In this document: positions 8,119 through 16,326 of the stretch, piece by piece | Layout: the number at the start of each line of letters is the position of its first letter | How positions within the stretch are numbered: the first letter of the stretch is position 1 | NCBI GenBank assembly: GCA_913048145.1 | Contig: CAJWVP010000007.1 | Coordinates: 1 to 22,605 of the forward strand | Direction of reading: 5' to 3' | Origin: an uncultured Rhodospirillaceae bacterium | GTDB taxonomy: Bacteria; Pseudomonadota; Alphaproteobacteria; Rhodospirillales; Casp-alpha2 | DNA: 22,605 bases | Made by a program: the position numbers and the translations under genes | Notes under the pieces: generated by a model | What the model saw: the letters and a program-made list of their open reading frames with translations, nothing else | Told to the model about the DNA's origin: nothing | The model's database searches: none

Positions 8119-8534
8119 TGGGCACCGTTATTCAAGGCCATGTGGGTATTGGTTCGTCTGTCTCCGGCGAAGCCCTAGTCGCTCTCGATAACTTCTCGGC
8201 CCGCTATGACCTCGACCGGATTAAAGGCATCTTTTCGCGTCCCTCCCACAAACTCCATGGTGAGAGCTACGTGGGCAAGGTTCTGGTTTTGAACGCGGCG
8301 AAGGGTGGCGTAGCAACAGCTTGGATGCTACGTGAAATGGCTTCCCGGGACATGGCCCCTTTGGCCCTGTTACTTAACTACGCCAACCCGATTATCGCCC
8401 AGGGTGCGGCCTTTGCCGAGTTTCCCCTGGTTGACCGGTTCGAGACGGATATTACCTGCGCGATCCAAACAGGCGATCAGGTCTACGTGGACCCGGCGAC
8501 TGGAGCGGTCACTATCGATCGAGATGCCGCATGA
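8118..8534 (+). CDS. Aconitase X swivel (small) subunit, DUF126 family
   Basis: This 138-residue protein matches the DUF126 swivel domain that completes aconitase X. It runs GHVGIGSSVSGEALVALDNFSARYDLD, then the conserved PSHKLHGESYVGKVLVL (about 42-58) and AKGGVATAWML. It continues with a region in which most members read P.A.l....d.i...G, here PLALLLNYANPIIAQGAAF, and ends with a GDQVYVDPATGAVTI strand. The family small subunit covers the catalytic cavity and supplies residues near the P-S-H motif. Its ATG overlaps the last base of the large-subunit stop (TGATG), so translation is coupled and the two should form one enzyme. Its own stop overlaps the next start. In archaea and in other AcnX types the two parts are fused or separate; here they are separate. 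Confidence 0.9.
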   Translation: MGTVIQGHVGIGSSVSGEALVALDNFSARYDLDRIKGIFSRPSHKLHGESYVGKVLVLNAAKGGVATAWMLREMASRDMAPLALLLNYANPIIAQGAAFAEFPLVDRFETDITCAIQTGDQVYVDPATGAVTIDRDAA

Positions 8535-9352
8535 GCCGCGTCTTTGATCATTTGGTACTGGCTGTTGATGATTTGGATCAAGCATCCGAATTCTTTGAAC
8601 GGATTGGTTTCACGCTGACCCCCCGGGCTCAGCATCCCTTTGGCACGGGTAACCGATTGGCGCAACTACAGGGATGCTTCCTCGAGGTTCTTGGTGTAAC
8701 CAAGCCCGAAGACGTGATCGAAGCCGACCCTGGCGCGTTCAGCTTTGGCGCTTACAACCGTGACTACCTGACCCGCGGCCAGGGCCTCAGCATGATTGTC
8801 ATGCAGACAATAGATGCCGCCGCCGACCGCAACGACTTCAAATCGAACGGCCTGACCACCTATGAGATGTTTGATTTTTCACGGCTGGCCCAATTGCCCG
8901 ATGGGACCGAGGTCACGGTGGGCTTCACCTTGGCCTTCACCTCAGTGCCCGGACTCCCTGACGCCATGGCTTTCACTTGCCAGCAATGGCGTCCGGACTT
9001 GTTTTGGAAGGCCGAGTATCAAAGCCATGCCAACGGCGCGCGAACGATCAGTGAAGTGTTCCTGATCGCTGTCGATGCGGGTCCGGCGGAGACCTTTACG
9101 AACGGTCTGGTGCTTGATCCCGTAGCTGGCAAGGTTAGCATCCTATCGCCGGTGGCCTTCGCCGCTCGGTTTCCTGGGGTGACCGCGCCGTCAGGCCGTT
9201 TCGGCGGATACCGGATCGCTGTTGAGGACCTGGAGGCGGTTCGTACCTGCATGGGCGAGAACGGTGTTGCCTATGAAGATGCGCCCGATAGTTTGTGGAT
9301 TGCGCCGGAGAACGCCTTTGGTTGTGTCATCGAGTTTGGAGAGGATCAGTGA
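8531..9352 (+). CDS. VOC superfamily (glyoxalase-like) protein
   Basis: This 273-residue cytoplasmic protein opens with a typical VOC half: FDHLVLAVDDLDQASEFFERIGF, then GCFLEVLGV. H7 and E52 are at the places used for metal binding in this fold. A second, more diverged half spans about 150-270 and ends with IAPENAFGCVIEFGEDQ. The pattern and length resemble the glyoxalase-like (Glyoxalase_3-type) group. VOC proteins are metal-dependent isomerases, lyases, epimerases or dioxygenases, so the fold alone does not fix a reaction. Its start overlaps the AcnX small-subunit stop by 4 bases (ATGA), and its stop overlaps the start of the Fe-S subunit gene. Translational coupling on both sides argues that it is a real step of the AcnX/SDH-like pathway. 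An isomerase or epimerase role before or after dehydration is an inference. Confidence 0.83.
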   Translation: MSRVFDHLVLAVDDLDQASEFFERIGFTLTPRAQHPFGTGNRLAQLQGCFLEVLGVTKPEDVIEADPGAFSFGAYNRDYLTRGQGLSMIVMQTIDAAADRNDFKSNGLTTYEMFDFSRLAQLPDGTEVTVGFTLAFTSVPGLPDAMAFTCQQWRPDLFWKAEYQSHANGARTISEVFLIAVDAGPAETFTNGLVLDPVAGKVSILSPVAFAARFPGVTAPSGRFGGYRIAVEDLEAVRTCMGENGVAYEDAPDSLWIAPENAFGCVIEFGEDQ

Positions 9353-10074
9353 GCCGAGAAACACTCACAGTTGCCGTCTGGCGCGGAGCCGAAAAGGGGC
9401 GTTATCAGAAATATGAGGTGCCCCGCCAGGAAAGCCAAACCGTGCTGGATGTGATCACCTACATCCAACGCCACATCGATCCGTCCCTGAGCTATCGTTT
9501 CGCCTGCCGGGTCGGCGTGTGTGGGTCCTGCGCTATGACCGTCAACGGAAGCCCTCGGTGGACATGCCGAACTCACGTGGACAAGGTTTTAGATGATACA
9601 GGACAATTGGACGTAGCACCGCTTCGGAACCTCGAGGTGATCAAGGATCTGTCGGTGGACATGACAGACTTCTTTGACAAGTGGGCGAAGGCGAAGGGGC
9701 AGTTCCACGGCTCCGAAACACGCCACGATGATTTCTCTGCCGTTTCTCCCGACAGTCCGCAACGCAAAGTCGCCAGCGCCGGCATCGAATGCATCGGTTG
9801 TGGGGTCTGCTATTCAGCCTGCGACGTGGTCGCCTGGAACAAAGACTACCTGGGTCCTGCCGCGCTGAACCGGGCCTGGACCCTGATGAATGACGAACGC
9901 GACGTGGCCGGCATAGATCGCCTGAAGGCCGTGGCCGGCGCGGGTGGCTGCCAGGCCTGCCATTCGCAACAGGGTTGTGTGGAGCGTTGTGTGAAGCATC
10001 TCAATCCCACCGGCGCCATCGCCGGTTTGAAACGGGCAACAGCCATCGCCGCCCTGAAAGGACAGTTGAAATGA
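9349..10074 (+). CDS. Succinate dehydrogenase/fumarate reductase-like iron-sulfur subunit
   Basis: This 241-residue electron-transfer subunit begins at GTG 9349. That start overlaps the VOC stop as GTGA and has GGAGAGGA 3 bases upstream; an in-frame ATG at 9295 lies inside the VOC gene and adds 18 unlike residues. All cluster ligands of complex II are present. C53, C58, C61 and C73 fit the [2Fe-2S] centre. C148, C151, C154 and C214 fit the [4Fe-4S] centre, and C158, C204 and C210 the [3Fe-4S] centre, with the spacing of E. coli SdhB. It should pass electrons from the flavoprotein encoded at 10841 to the membrane anchors. The gene precedes the anchor genes, unlike the canonical sdhCDAB order. 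Embedded in a catabolic operon, it is probably not the housekeeping complex II. Confidence 0.9.
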   Translation: MSRETLTVAVWRGAEKGRYQKYEVPRQESQTVLDVITYIQRHIDPSLSYRFACRVGVCGSCAMTVNGSPRWTCRTHVDKVLDDTGQLDVAPLRNLEVIKDLSVDMTDFFDKWAKAKGQFHGSETRHDDFSAVSPDSPQRKVASAGIECIGCGVCYSACDVVAWNKDYLGPAALNRAWTLMNDERDVAGIDRLKAVAGAGGCQACHSQQGCVERCVKHLNPTGAIAGLKRATAIAALKGQLK

Positions 10075-10445
10075 AACGTCCTGAAGACACTTTCGACGCG
10101 CAGAGGGAAACGCACCTCTGGCTGGCCCAACGGCTCAGCGCCATGGTGCTGGCGCTTTGTATAATTGTACACTTAGTGACTATCGTCGGGGCTGTTCAGG
10201 GTGGGCTGTCGGCCGCCGAAATCATTGACCGCGTCGCTGGTAGCGGTGTGTGGTTCGCTTTCTACGCGGTATTCGTCGCCGCCATTGTGGTGCACGCGCC
10301 CATCGGCCTTCGTGCCATACTCTCAGAGATGACCAAGCTATCGCGAGCCCGGGTGGACCTTCTGTGTTTCATCGCCGCAATCTTCATCGCCGTGCTTGGC
10401 TTCCGGGTCGTCTGGGGGTTCTACACAATGGGAGGTGCGGCATGA
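10071..10445 (+). CDS. SDH/fumarate reductase-like membrane anchor subunit (first)
   Basis: This 124-residue protein starts at ATG 10071, overlapping the Fe-S subunit stop by 4 bases (ATGA). It has three hydrophobic segments at roughly 17-37, 56-80 and 97-117. The first contains AQRLSAMVLALCIIVH, resembling the Arg/Ser-containing first helix of complex II anchors. The second ends IVVHAPIGLRAIL, a pattern (H..iGLR) seen near the haem and quinone region; the His is a candidate haem b ligand. Together with the next gene it would form a two-subunit cytochrome b anchor that delivers electrons to (or takes them from) the quinone pool. I cannot say firmly which of SdhC or SdhD it matches, so no symbol is given. 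Confidence 0.83.
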   Translation: MKRPEDTFDAQRETHLWLAQRLSAMVLALCIIVHLVTIVGAVQGGLSAAEIIDRVAGSGVWFAFYAVFVAAIVVHAPIGLRAILSEMTKLSRARVDLLCFIAAIFIAVLGFRVVWGFYTMGGAA

Positions 10446-10783
10446 GAACGGCGCACCGCGATCATCCCAACTATTGGGCCTTTGTCGTACACCGGGTGTC
10501 GGGGGTTCTGTTGGCGTTGTTTCTACCCGTGCACTTCCAAGTGCTTTACATGGGTCTCAATGACGCGGCCCAGTTTGATAAATTCCTGACTTGGACCCAC
10601 TTACCGATCGTCAAGGCCGCCGAGACAGTGTTGATCCTAATTCTGGCCGCGCATCTGACTGGCGGGTTGCGTCTGCTAGCCATCGAATTCCTGCCTTGGC
10701 GTAACGGTCAGAAGACCATTGTGTCCATCACCGCGGGTCTCAGCTTGGTTATTGCCTTGGTGTATCTTCTCAATGCCGCTTGA
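10442..10783 (+). CDS. SDH/fumarate reductase-like membrane anchor subunit (second)
   Basis: This 113-residue protein starts at ATG 10442, overlapping the previous stop by 4 bases, with GGGAGG 6 bases upstream. Three hydrophobic segments are seen at about 14-34, 53-76 and 90-112. The first reads VHRVSGVLLALFLPVH, close to the HR.SGV signature of the SdhC/cytochrome b556 family. The second ends LAAHLTGGLRLL, matching the H...GLR pattern in its partner, so each subunit offers a His that could bind haem b. With the first anchor it would hold the Fe-S and flavoprotein subunits on the inner membrane and link them to quinone. The flavoprotein gene follows after 57 bases, the largest gap in this operon. 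Confidence 0.85.
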   Translation: MRTAHRDHPNYWAFVVHRVSGVLLALFLPVHFQVLYMGLNDAAQFDKFLTWTHLPIVKAAETVLILILAAHLTGGLRLLAIEFLPWRNGQKTIVSITAGLSLVIALVYLLNAA

Positions 10784-10840
10784 TCCTCACGCCGTTAGCT
10801 GTGGCCGGCCTGACGCTGACTGACTCAGGAGACATCTCAC

Positions 10841-12616
10841 ATGCCCCCTCGCGATATCCGAACGATCAGTACGGACGTCTTGATCCTGGGTTCTGGCGGT
10901 GCCGGCCTGTTCGCCGCATTGCATTGCCTGCAGGGTGCGCCGAATTTGGACGTCACAGTCGCCGTTAAAGGCTTGCTTGGTAAGACTGGATGCACACGGA
11001 TGGTGCAAGGTGGCTACAACGTCGCCCTGGCCGAAGGAGATTCCGTCGAGCGCCATTTCATGGATACCATCGAAGGTGGCAAGTGGTTGAATAATCAGGA
11101 GTTGGCCTGGGCCTTGGTGACGGAATCCCAGGTCCGCATCCGCGAGTTGGAGAACGAACTCGGCTGCTACTTTGACCGCAATCCGGACGGTACCATTCAC
11201 CAAAAGGCATTTGCCGGACAGACCTTCGATCGCACGGTCCACAAGGGCGATCTTACGGGGATTGAGATTATCAATCGCCTAGCCGAACAGGTCTGGAACC
11301 GTGGCGTGCACCGCCTTGAAGACCACCGTGCTGTGGAACTGATCAAGACGCCCGACGGCGCTGCCATTTCGGGCGTGTTGATGAATGATATGCGCACAGG
11401 CGCATTTTGCTTTGTTAAGGCGAAGGCCGTATTGGTCGGCACCGGCGGTGGGCCGACCATGTACAAGTACCACACACCAAGTGGGGATAAGAGCTGCGAT
11501 GGCCTTGCCATGATGCTGCGCGCCGGGTTGCCATTGCGGGACATGGAAATGGTGCAGTTCCATCCTACTGGCTTGATCGCCGGCAAAGACACGCGGATCA
11601 CCGGCACCATTATTGAAGAGGGCTTGCGTGGCTTCGGTGGGTACCTTTTGGGTGGTGACAAAGAACGCTTCATGCATAAGTACGATGAGCGGAACGAGCG
11701 GGCGACCCGAGACATCGTCTCGCGCGCCATGTTAACAGAGATGCGGGCCGGTAACACGGCTCAGCACGGCGGCCTCTACATCACTATGAAGCACTTAGAC
11801 CACCCCACTGTAAGCAAGATGTTCAAGGGGATGGTTGAACGCTGCGCCGACTGTGGTTTCGACTTGGTGGGTGGTGATGTCGAGGTGGTGCCTACAGCGC
11901 ACTACATGATGGGCGGTGTGGAATTCAATGTGGATTGCACGACGGCGATCACCGGGCTCTATGCGGCCGGCGAAGATACGGGCGGTGTGCACGGCGCCAA
12001 CCGGTTGGGCGGTAACGGCGTAGGGAATTCCACTGTGTTCGGCGGTTTGGCTGGGGATGCCATGGCGAAGTGGGTCCCATTGGAGGGGGAGTGGCGCGAC
12101 CCGGACCTAGCCGCCATTGATGCGGCCCTCGCGTATTGCCACCATCCGTTTGCGAACAAGCCTGCCAACCTGGAGAGCATCCGCGAGGATATGTTTGAGT
12201 TTATGTGGGACGACGCTGGGATTCTCCGCGACGCGGACAGTCTGACCCGGGCGACAGGCAAGCTGGCTGATCTAGAAACGAACCTTAACCAGCTCGGCGT
12301 CGATGGCACGAACGTTGCCTACAATCTCACTTGGCACGATTGGATGAACCTGAAGAACCTCATCCTCGTAAGCCGTTCTATCGTCAAGGCTGCCGAGGCC
12401 CGCGAAGATTCCCGTGGTGCTCATTTCCGTTCTGACTTTCCAGAAACCCGCGATCTGGAAAACTCCTGGTTCACGCGTGTGACATTTGACGGCGACGACA
12501 TGGCTGTCGAACGCGTGGGTGTGGACTTCTCAATCGTAAAGCCTGGAGAAACTTTGTTGGCCGAAGCGGCGGCAGAATTGGGCCACACGGGAATCCTCTC
12601 TTTTTCGTCGAGCTAG
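10841..12616 (+). CDS. SDH/fumarate reductase-like flavoprotein subunit lacking the flavinylation His
   Basis: This 591-residue flavoprotein has AGGAGA 9 bases before its ATG. FAD-binding residues begin at LILGSGGAGLFAA (GSGGAG 17-22). Catalytic positions of the family are kept: H241 in QFHPTG, RGFGG at 263-267, R290 in ATRDIVSRA, H354 in HYMMGG and R388 in GANRLGGN. These residues bind and protonate succinate/fumarate in complex II. In GCTRMVQGG, however, C51 aligns with the His that carries covalent FAD in SdhA/FrdA, so the flavin is probably non-covalent or differently linked. Covalent FAD raises the potential needed for succinate oxidation, so the change hints at a different substrate or direction. 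Co-transcription with AcnX, VOC and DUF3604 genes supports a specialised dicarboxylate-like substrate. The gene is last in its operon and converges on soxG. Confidence 0.88.
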   Translation: MPPRDIRTISTDVLILGSGGAGLFAALHCLQGAPNLDVTVAVKGLLGKTGCTRMVQGGYNVALAEGDSVERHFMDTIEGGKWLNNQELAWALVTESQVRIRELENELGCYFDRNPDGTIHQKAFAGQTFDRTVHKGDLTGIEIINRLAEQVWNRGVHRLEDHRAVELIKTPDGAAISGVLMNDMRTGAFCFVKAKAVLVGTGGGPTMYKYHTPSGDKSCDGLAMMLRAGLPLRDMEMVQFHPTGLIAGKDTRITGTIIEEGLRGFGGYLLGGDKERFMHKYDERNERATRDIVSRAMLTEMRAGNTAQHGGLYITMKHLDHPTVSKMFKGMVERCADCGFDLVGGDVEVVPTAHYMMGGVEFNVDCTTAITGLYAAGEDTGGVHGANRLGGNGVGNSTVFGGLAGDAMAKWVPLEGEWRDPDLAAIDAALAYCHHPFANKPANLESIREDMFEFMWDDAGILRDADSLTRATGKLADLETNLNQLGVDGTNVAYNLTWHDWMNLKNLILVSRSIVKAAEAREDSRGAHFRSDFPETRDLENSWFTRVTFDGDDMAVERVGVDFSIVKPGETLLAEAAAELGHTGILSFSSS

Positions 12617-12767
12617 AAGATGCCCGACAATTCTGCAAGTACTGCGTCGATGCGTGTCGGCTTCTCTTTAGAATCTATAAGGAGAACATTTCTAGGGTGG
12701 CAGCCTATTTGTTTCGAAACCCGACGCGATCTGAAACTCCCAGGGCTTCAAATTGCAACCGTTGGGA
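12617..12767. other. Convergent intergenic region without a clear terminator
   Basis: These 151 bases lie between the 3' ends of the SDH-like flavoprotein gene and soxG. I see the 10-base palindrome GTTTCGAAAC (12711-12720) and a distant pair CCGACA/TGTCGG (about 12626-12660) followed by a weakly T-rich stretch. Neither makes a convincing G+C-rich hairpin with a T-run on either strand. No coding sequence with a plausible start was found here. Confidence 0.5.
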
Positions 12768-13334
12768 TTAGGCGGCAGAAATCCTGACGCCGAATTCCTT
12801 CCCTGCGCGGACCAGCCAGTCGTGGATAAAATGATCGAAGGAACGGGTCACGTAGAGATCGAAGACATCATCGGCGATACAATCAATAACAACATTAAGA
12901 TGGCCGAGCAAAGTCGCCGCCGCGTGGCCGGCGGAAAAGGACTGTGGATCCAAGTCTATTGGGCAGCCTTTACACAATAGGTCACGCACGCTGCGCCCGC
13001 TCAGGCGCAGAACAGAGCGGCCTTGCCCCACGTCATTAACCGATGCCTTCTCGCCAAAGGCGTCCGTTTCCAACTTATGGCCACTGACCACAAGCCAGCG
13101 GTTCGGCGCCAGCCAGAGGACGCGCACGCCATGACCATCGCGAGTTTCCCCAGCCAATTGGGGTAGGGGTAATCCTAGGGCGTGGCGTGCGGCGGTGGGG
13201 AAATCCGTATCGCTAAGGTCGCCGGCCAAGTGCAAGATGTGTAGGCCATGGCGTTGGGAGACCGTGACGCCGGGGCCTTCGCGGTTTTCTGCGCCGTAGG
13301 TTCCGGGCGCAAGAGAGAGGGTTAAATCAACCAC
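12768..13334 (-). CDS. soxG: Sarcosine oxidase-type gamma subunit
   Basis: This 188-residue protein matches the small gamma subunit of heterotetrameric sarcosine oxidase. The sequence RVLWLAPNRWLVVSG (about 70-84) and the following VGQGRSVLRLSGRSVRDLL are characteristic. So is CPIDLDPQSFSAGHAAATLLGH and the closing VTRSFDHFIHDWL. Gamma has a fold related to part of the GcvT-like domain and supports assembly of the complex rather than catalysis. It is the last gene of the run and its start overlaps the soxA 3' end by 8 bases. Homologues also serve as subunit D of N-methylglutamate dehydrogenase, so the family name does not settle the amine substrate. Confidence 0.92.
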   Translation of the reverse strand: MVDLTLSLAPGTYGAENREGPGVTVSQRHGLHILHLAGDLSDTDFPTAARHALGLPLPQLAGETRDGHGVRVLWLAPNRWLVVSGHKLETDAFGEKASVNDVGQGRSVLRLSGRSVRDLLCKGCPIDLDPQSFSAGHAAATLLGHLNVVIDCIADDVFDLYVTRSFDHFIHDWLVRAGKEFGVRISAA

Positions 13335-16326
13335 GGAGCCGTTCTCCTTGGGGATCGATGAAGATAGGGTTAGTCACAGTCACCGTCACGGTCTGACCGG
13401 TGATCGGCGAGTGAGCTTTTAGGGTTTCCCCGTGGCGCGCACGGCCGCCGTTCAGTAGGGCTAAGGCGATGGGGTGGCCAAGGTTCGGGCTCATACATTG
13501 GGAGGTGACCTCGCCCTGCATGGCGACGGGTTTAGTAGCCTTAGGATCGGCAATCAATTGCGCGCCACGCGGGATGCGGGTCTTCTCGTCAGTGGGTACA
13601 AGCCCCACCAATTGATGAATATCGTCCCGCGTTAACCCCGCGCGCCGGGCTGGAACCTTACCGACAAAGGCCTTTTTGGTGGATATCATCTTACCAAAGC
13701 CCAAGCCGTCAGCCGTGGTGCGGCCATTTAATTCGCCGCCGACCACGTGGCCTTTCTCAATGCGGAGCACATTCATGGCCTCTAAACCGTAGGGAATTAT
13801 CTCTTGGTTAGCACCGGCTTTCAAAAGTGCGTCCCAAACTGTACGTGTGGCATTGGGCGCCATGTTGATTTCGTAGGCCAGTTCGCCGGAAAAGCTAATT
13901 CGGAACAGGCGCACGGGCACACCGTCTATGTCGATTTCGGCATAACCCATGAATGGAACGGCACTGTTGGAAAGATCGGCGGAGGTCACCTTAGTCAGGA
14001 CTGTGCGCGAGTGTGGTCCCGCTATAGCGATGCCGGACCAATCGTCGGTGACGGATAAAAGGTGGACGTTTAGCGAAGGCCAGTCCACGTCCAGGAGGTA
14101 TTCAAGGCGATTCATGACCGCGCTGGCATGGGTGGTCGTGGTGGTGATCATGTAGCGGTTTTCCGCTAAGCGCGTCACCACACCGTCATCGTCCACCAAT
14201 CCATCCTCGCGCAGCATGACGCCGTAACGGCATTTGCCAACCGCCAAGTTGGAAAAGCTGTTTATGTATACACGGTTCAGGAATTCTAGTGCGTCCGGTC
14301 CCTGCACGTCGATCTTACCTAGAGTTGACACGTCCACGATCCCAACCTTCTCGCGTACATGCTTGGCTTCGCGCATTGTCGCCTGCTCTAGGGTTTCACC
14401 ATCCTTTGGATATCCCTGGGCGCGTAGCCATTGCCCGGTCGGGGCGAAGGGGGAACCCAAGCTCTCGTGCCAGTGATGGAGTGGTGTTGTGCGGACCGGC
14501 GCCACGTGGTCATGGGCGTTCAAGCCAGCAACAGCACCCATTGGGATCGGCGTGAAGGGTTGCCTGAACGTGGTTGTTCCGACGGCAGTAATAGCTTCCG
14601 CTCGGTGCCCTGCCATAATGGCGAGGCCATTGACGTTTGATGTGCGACCCTGGTCTGTGCCCATTCCGAGGGTTGTGTAACGTTTCAAGTGTTCGACGGA
14701 GTGATAGCCCTCCTGGTAGGCTAGGCCTACGTCTGCCGCCGTGACGTCGTTTTGCAGGTCAACGAACTGTTTGCCACCGTGCAGATGATCCGGCGCTGGG
14801 ATAGCCCAGAGTAAGCGCGGTTTGACGACAGCATCGGCACTGCATCTGGGCACATCCGCGGCTGTGGTAGCGAACCCGGCTGCGACGGCGGCCTGGGCAC
14901 CTGCCTTGGCGCCTTCATGCAGGCAGGCGTCCAGTTGAAAGGCACCCTGGCAAGCACCGGCGGAACGTTCGCGTTGAAAGCTTTTATCTGGGACAAAGGC
15001 GGACAGGGTTTCGTCATAGCAGAGCTTGCCGCGGGACTGCGAAAAAAGATGTACACTAGGTGTCCAGCCGCCGGACAGACAGACCACGTCACATAGGATT
15101 TCCTGGGCCTCGCCAACAGGGGTGGTATTGCTATCGACTGGCATAACCGTCACTGAATGCACAGACTTTGCGCCATGTGCCGCAACGACCACATGGCGGT
15201 TTAGTACGCCGATATTCGCGTTGGCGGCGATTTTCAGTTCGGGCGCCTCGAGGCTATCGCGCAAGTCGACAATGGCTTGGACTTCAATACCCGCGGCCTT
15301 CAGATCGGCGGCGGCAGCGTAGGCGGATGCATTGTTGGTGAAGATTACGGCACGGCGGCCAGCGAGGGCACCATGGGCGTTCGCGTAGGCCTGGGCGGCC
15401 GACGTCAGCATGACCCCAGGTCGGTCGTTATCTGCAAAGACAAGGGGGCGTTCGATGCTGCCTGTGGCCAACACCACTTCCTTGGCGCGCACGTGCCAGA
15501 TTCGATGGCGCGGTTCGTGGTTCTCAGGCGTGGCCTTGTGATCGGCGACCCGTTCGTCCAGGACTATAAGGTTGTGATCGTAATAGCCGGCGGCCGTGGT
15601 TCGGCGAAGCAACCTGACATTTTTCATAGCCGCCAACCGTGCTGCCGTGTCGGCGACCCATTCCGGCCCCGGCTTGCCCCTGATGGTGTCACGTCGGCCT
15701 CGCAGCATGCCGCCGAAGTCCGCGTTTTCATCACACAGAATGACCCGAGCACCGCTTTGTCCGGCGCTTAGCGCGGCCATCAAGCCAGCAGGGCCTCCGC
15801 CGGCGATTAACACGTCGCAATGGCGGTAATTGTGGGCGTAGCTGTCCGGATCCTCAAGGGTTGGCGATTTCCCCATGCCAGCAATGTGACGAATGGCGTG
15901 TTCGTAGAACGGCCAAAATTTTGCCGGCCACATGAAGGTTTTGTAGTAGAACCCGGATGGGAATAAGCCAGATAGCTTGGAATTCACGGCACCAATGTCG
16001 AAATGCAGGCTTGGCCATCTGTTCTGGCTTTCAGCCACAAGGCCCTCATAGAGCTCAACCTGTGTCGCTGGGATGTTGGGCTCTGAACGGGCGCCGGTAC
16101 GTAGTTGCACTAGGACGTTGGATTCCTCCACGCCGTATCCGGTAAGGCCACGCGGCCGGTGGTATTTGAAGCTTCGTGCCAGCAGTTTGACGCCATTGGC
16201 CATTAGAGCTGAGGCGAGGGTATCTCCAGAATAGCCTTGGTAGACCTTGCCATCGAAGGTAAAGGTGAGGGGCTGGCTGCGGTCAATGTTGCCGCCTGTC
16301 GGCTTACGGAATGGCTGATGGTTCAT
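13327..16326 (-). CDS. soxA: Sarcosine oxidase-type alpha subunit (FAD/NAD and folate domains)
   Basis: At 999 residues this is full length for SoxA. Residues ~20-95 form a 2Fe-2S-like/N-terminal fold with GYSGDTLASALMANGV and KYHRPRGLTGYGVEESN. A Rossmann domain follows, with DVLIAGGGPAGLMAAL (GGGPAG at 176-181), and ATGSIERPLVFADNDRPGV continues the nucleotide-binding module. From about residue 620 there is a GcvT-like aminomethyltransferase domain (REKVGIVDVSTLGKIDVQGPDA, then SFSGELAYEIN), which binds tetrahydrofolate and traps the one-carbon unit as methylene-THF. In characterised enzymes, an N-methyl group is oxidised at beta and passed to this subunit. The start overlaps the soxD stop by 4 bases (ATGA). 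A complete folate domain favours an N-methyl substrate. N-methylglutamate dehydrogenase subunit C is the main alternative. Confidence 0.95.
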   Translation of the reverse strand: MNHQPFRKPTGGNIDRSQPLTFTFDGKVYQGYSGDTLASALMANGVKLLARSFKYHRPRGLTGYGVEESNVLVQLRTGARSEPNIPATQVELYEGLVAESQNRWPSLHFDIGAVNSKLSGLFPSGFYYKTFMWPAKFWPFYEHAIRHIAGMGKSPTLEDPDSYAHNYRHCDVLIAGGGPAGLMAALSAGQSGARVILCDENADFGGMLRGRRDTIRGKPGPEWVADTAARLAAMKNVRLLRRTTAAGYYDHNLIVLDERVADHKATPENHEPRHRIWHVRAKEVVLATGSIERPLVFADNDRPGVMLTSAAQAYANAHGALAGRRAVIFTNNASAYAAAADLKAAGIEVQAIVDLRDSLEAPELKIAANANIGVLNRHVVVAAHGAKSVHSVTVMPVDSNTTPVGEAQEILCDVVCLSGGWTPSVHLFSQSRGKLCYDETLSAFVPDKSFQRERSAGACQGAFQLDACLHEGAKAGAQAAVAAGFATTAADVPRCSADAVVKPRLLWAIPAPDHLHGGKQFVDLQNDVTAADVGLAYQEGYHSVEHLKRYTTLGMGTDQGRTSNVNGLAIMAGHRAEAITAVGTTTFRQPFTPIPMGAVAGLNAHDHVAPVRTTPLHHWHESLGSPFAPTGQWLRAQGYPKDGETLEQATMREAKHVREKVGIVDVSTLGKIDVQGPDALEFLNRVYINSFSNLAVGKCRYGVMLREDGLVDDDGVVTRLAENRYMITTTTTHASAVMNRLEYLLDVDWPSLNVHLLSVTDDWSGIAIAGPHSRTVLTKVTSADLSNSAVPFMGYAEIDIDGVPVRLFRISFSGELAYEINMAPNATRTVWDALLKAGANQEIIPYGLEAMNVLRIEKGHVVGGELNGRTTADGLGFGKMISTKKAFVGKVPARRAGLTRDDIHQLVGLVPTDEKTRIPRGAQLIADPKATKPVAMQGEVTSQCMSPNLGHPIALALLNGGRARHGETLKAHSPITGQTVTVTVTNPIFIDPQGERLRG

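Noticed and set aside
9295..9348. An in-frame ATG that would extend the Fe-S subunit by 18 residues
   Set aside because: It lies within the VOC gene, gives residues unlike SdhB, and the GTG at 9349 has GGAGAGGA and the same overlap style as the other genes.
9349..12616. Housekeeping succinate dehydrogenase operon
   Set aside because: Gene order, missing flavin-linking His and coupling to AcnX/VOC genes argue against it, although the genome outside the window is not visible.
12617..12767. Bidirectional terminator between the convergent operons
   Set aside because: No G+C-rich hairpin with a T-run is visible on either strand; the CCGACA/TGTCGG pair has too long a loop.
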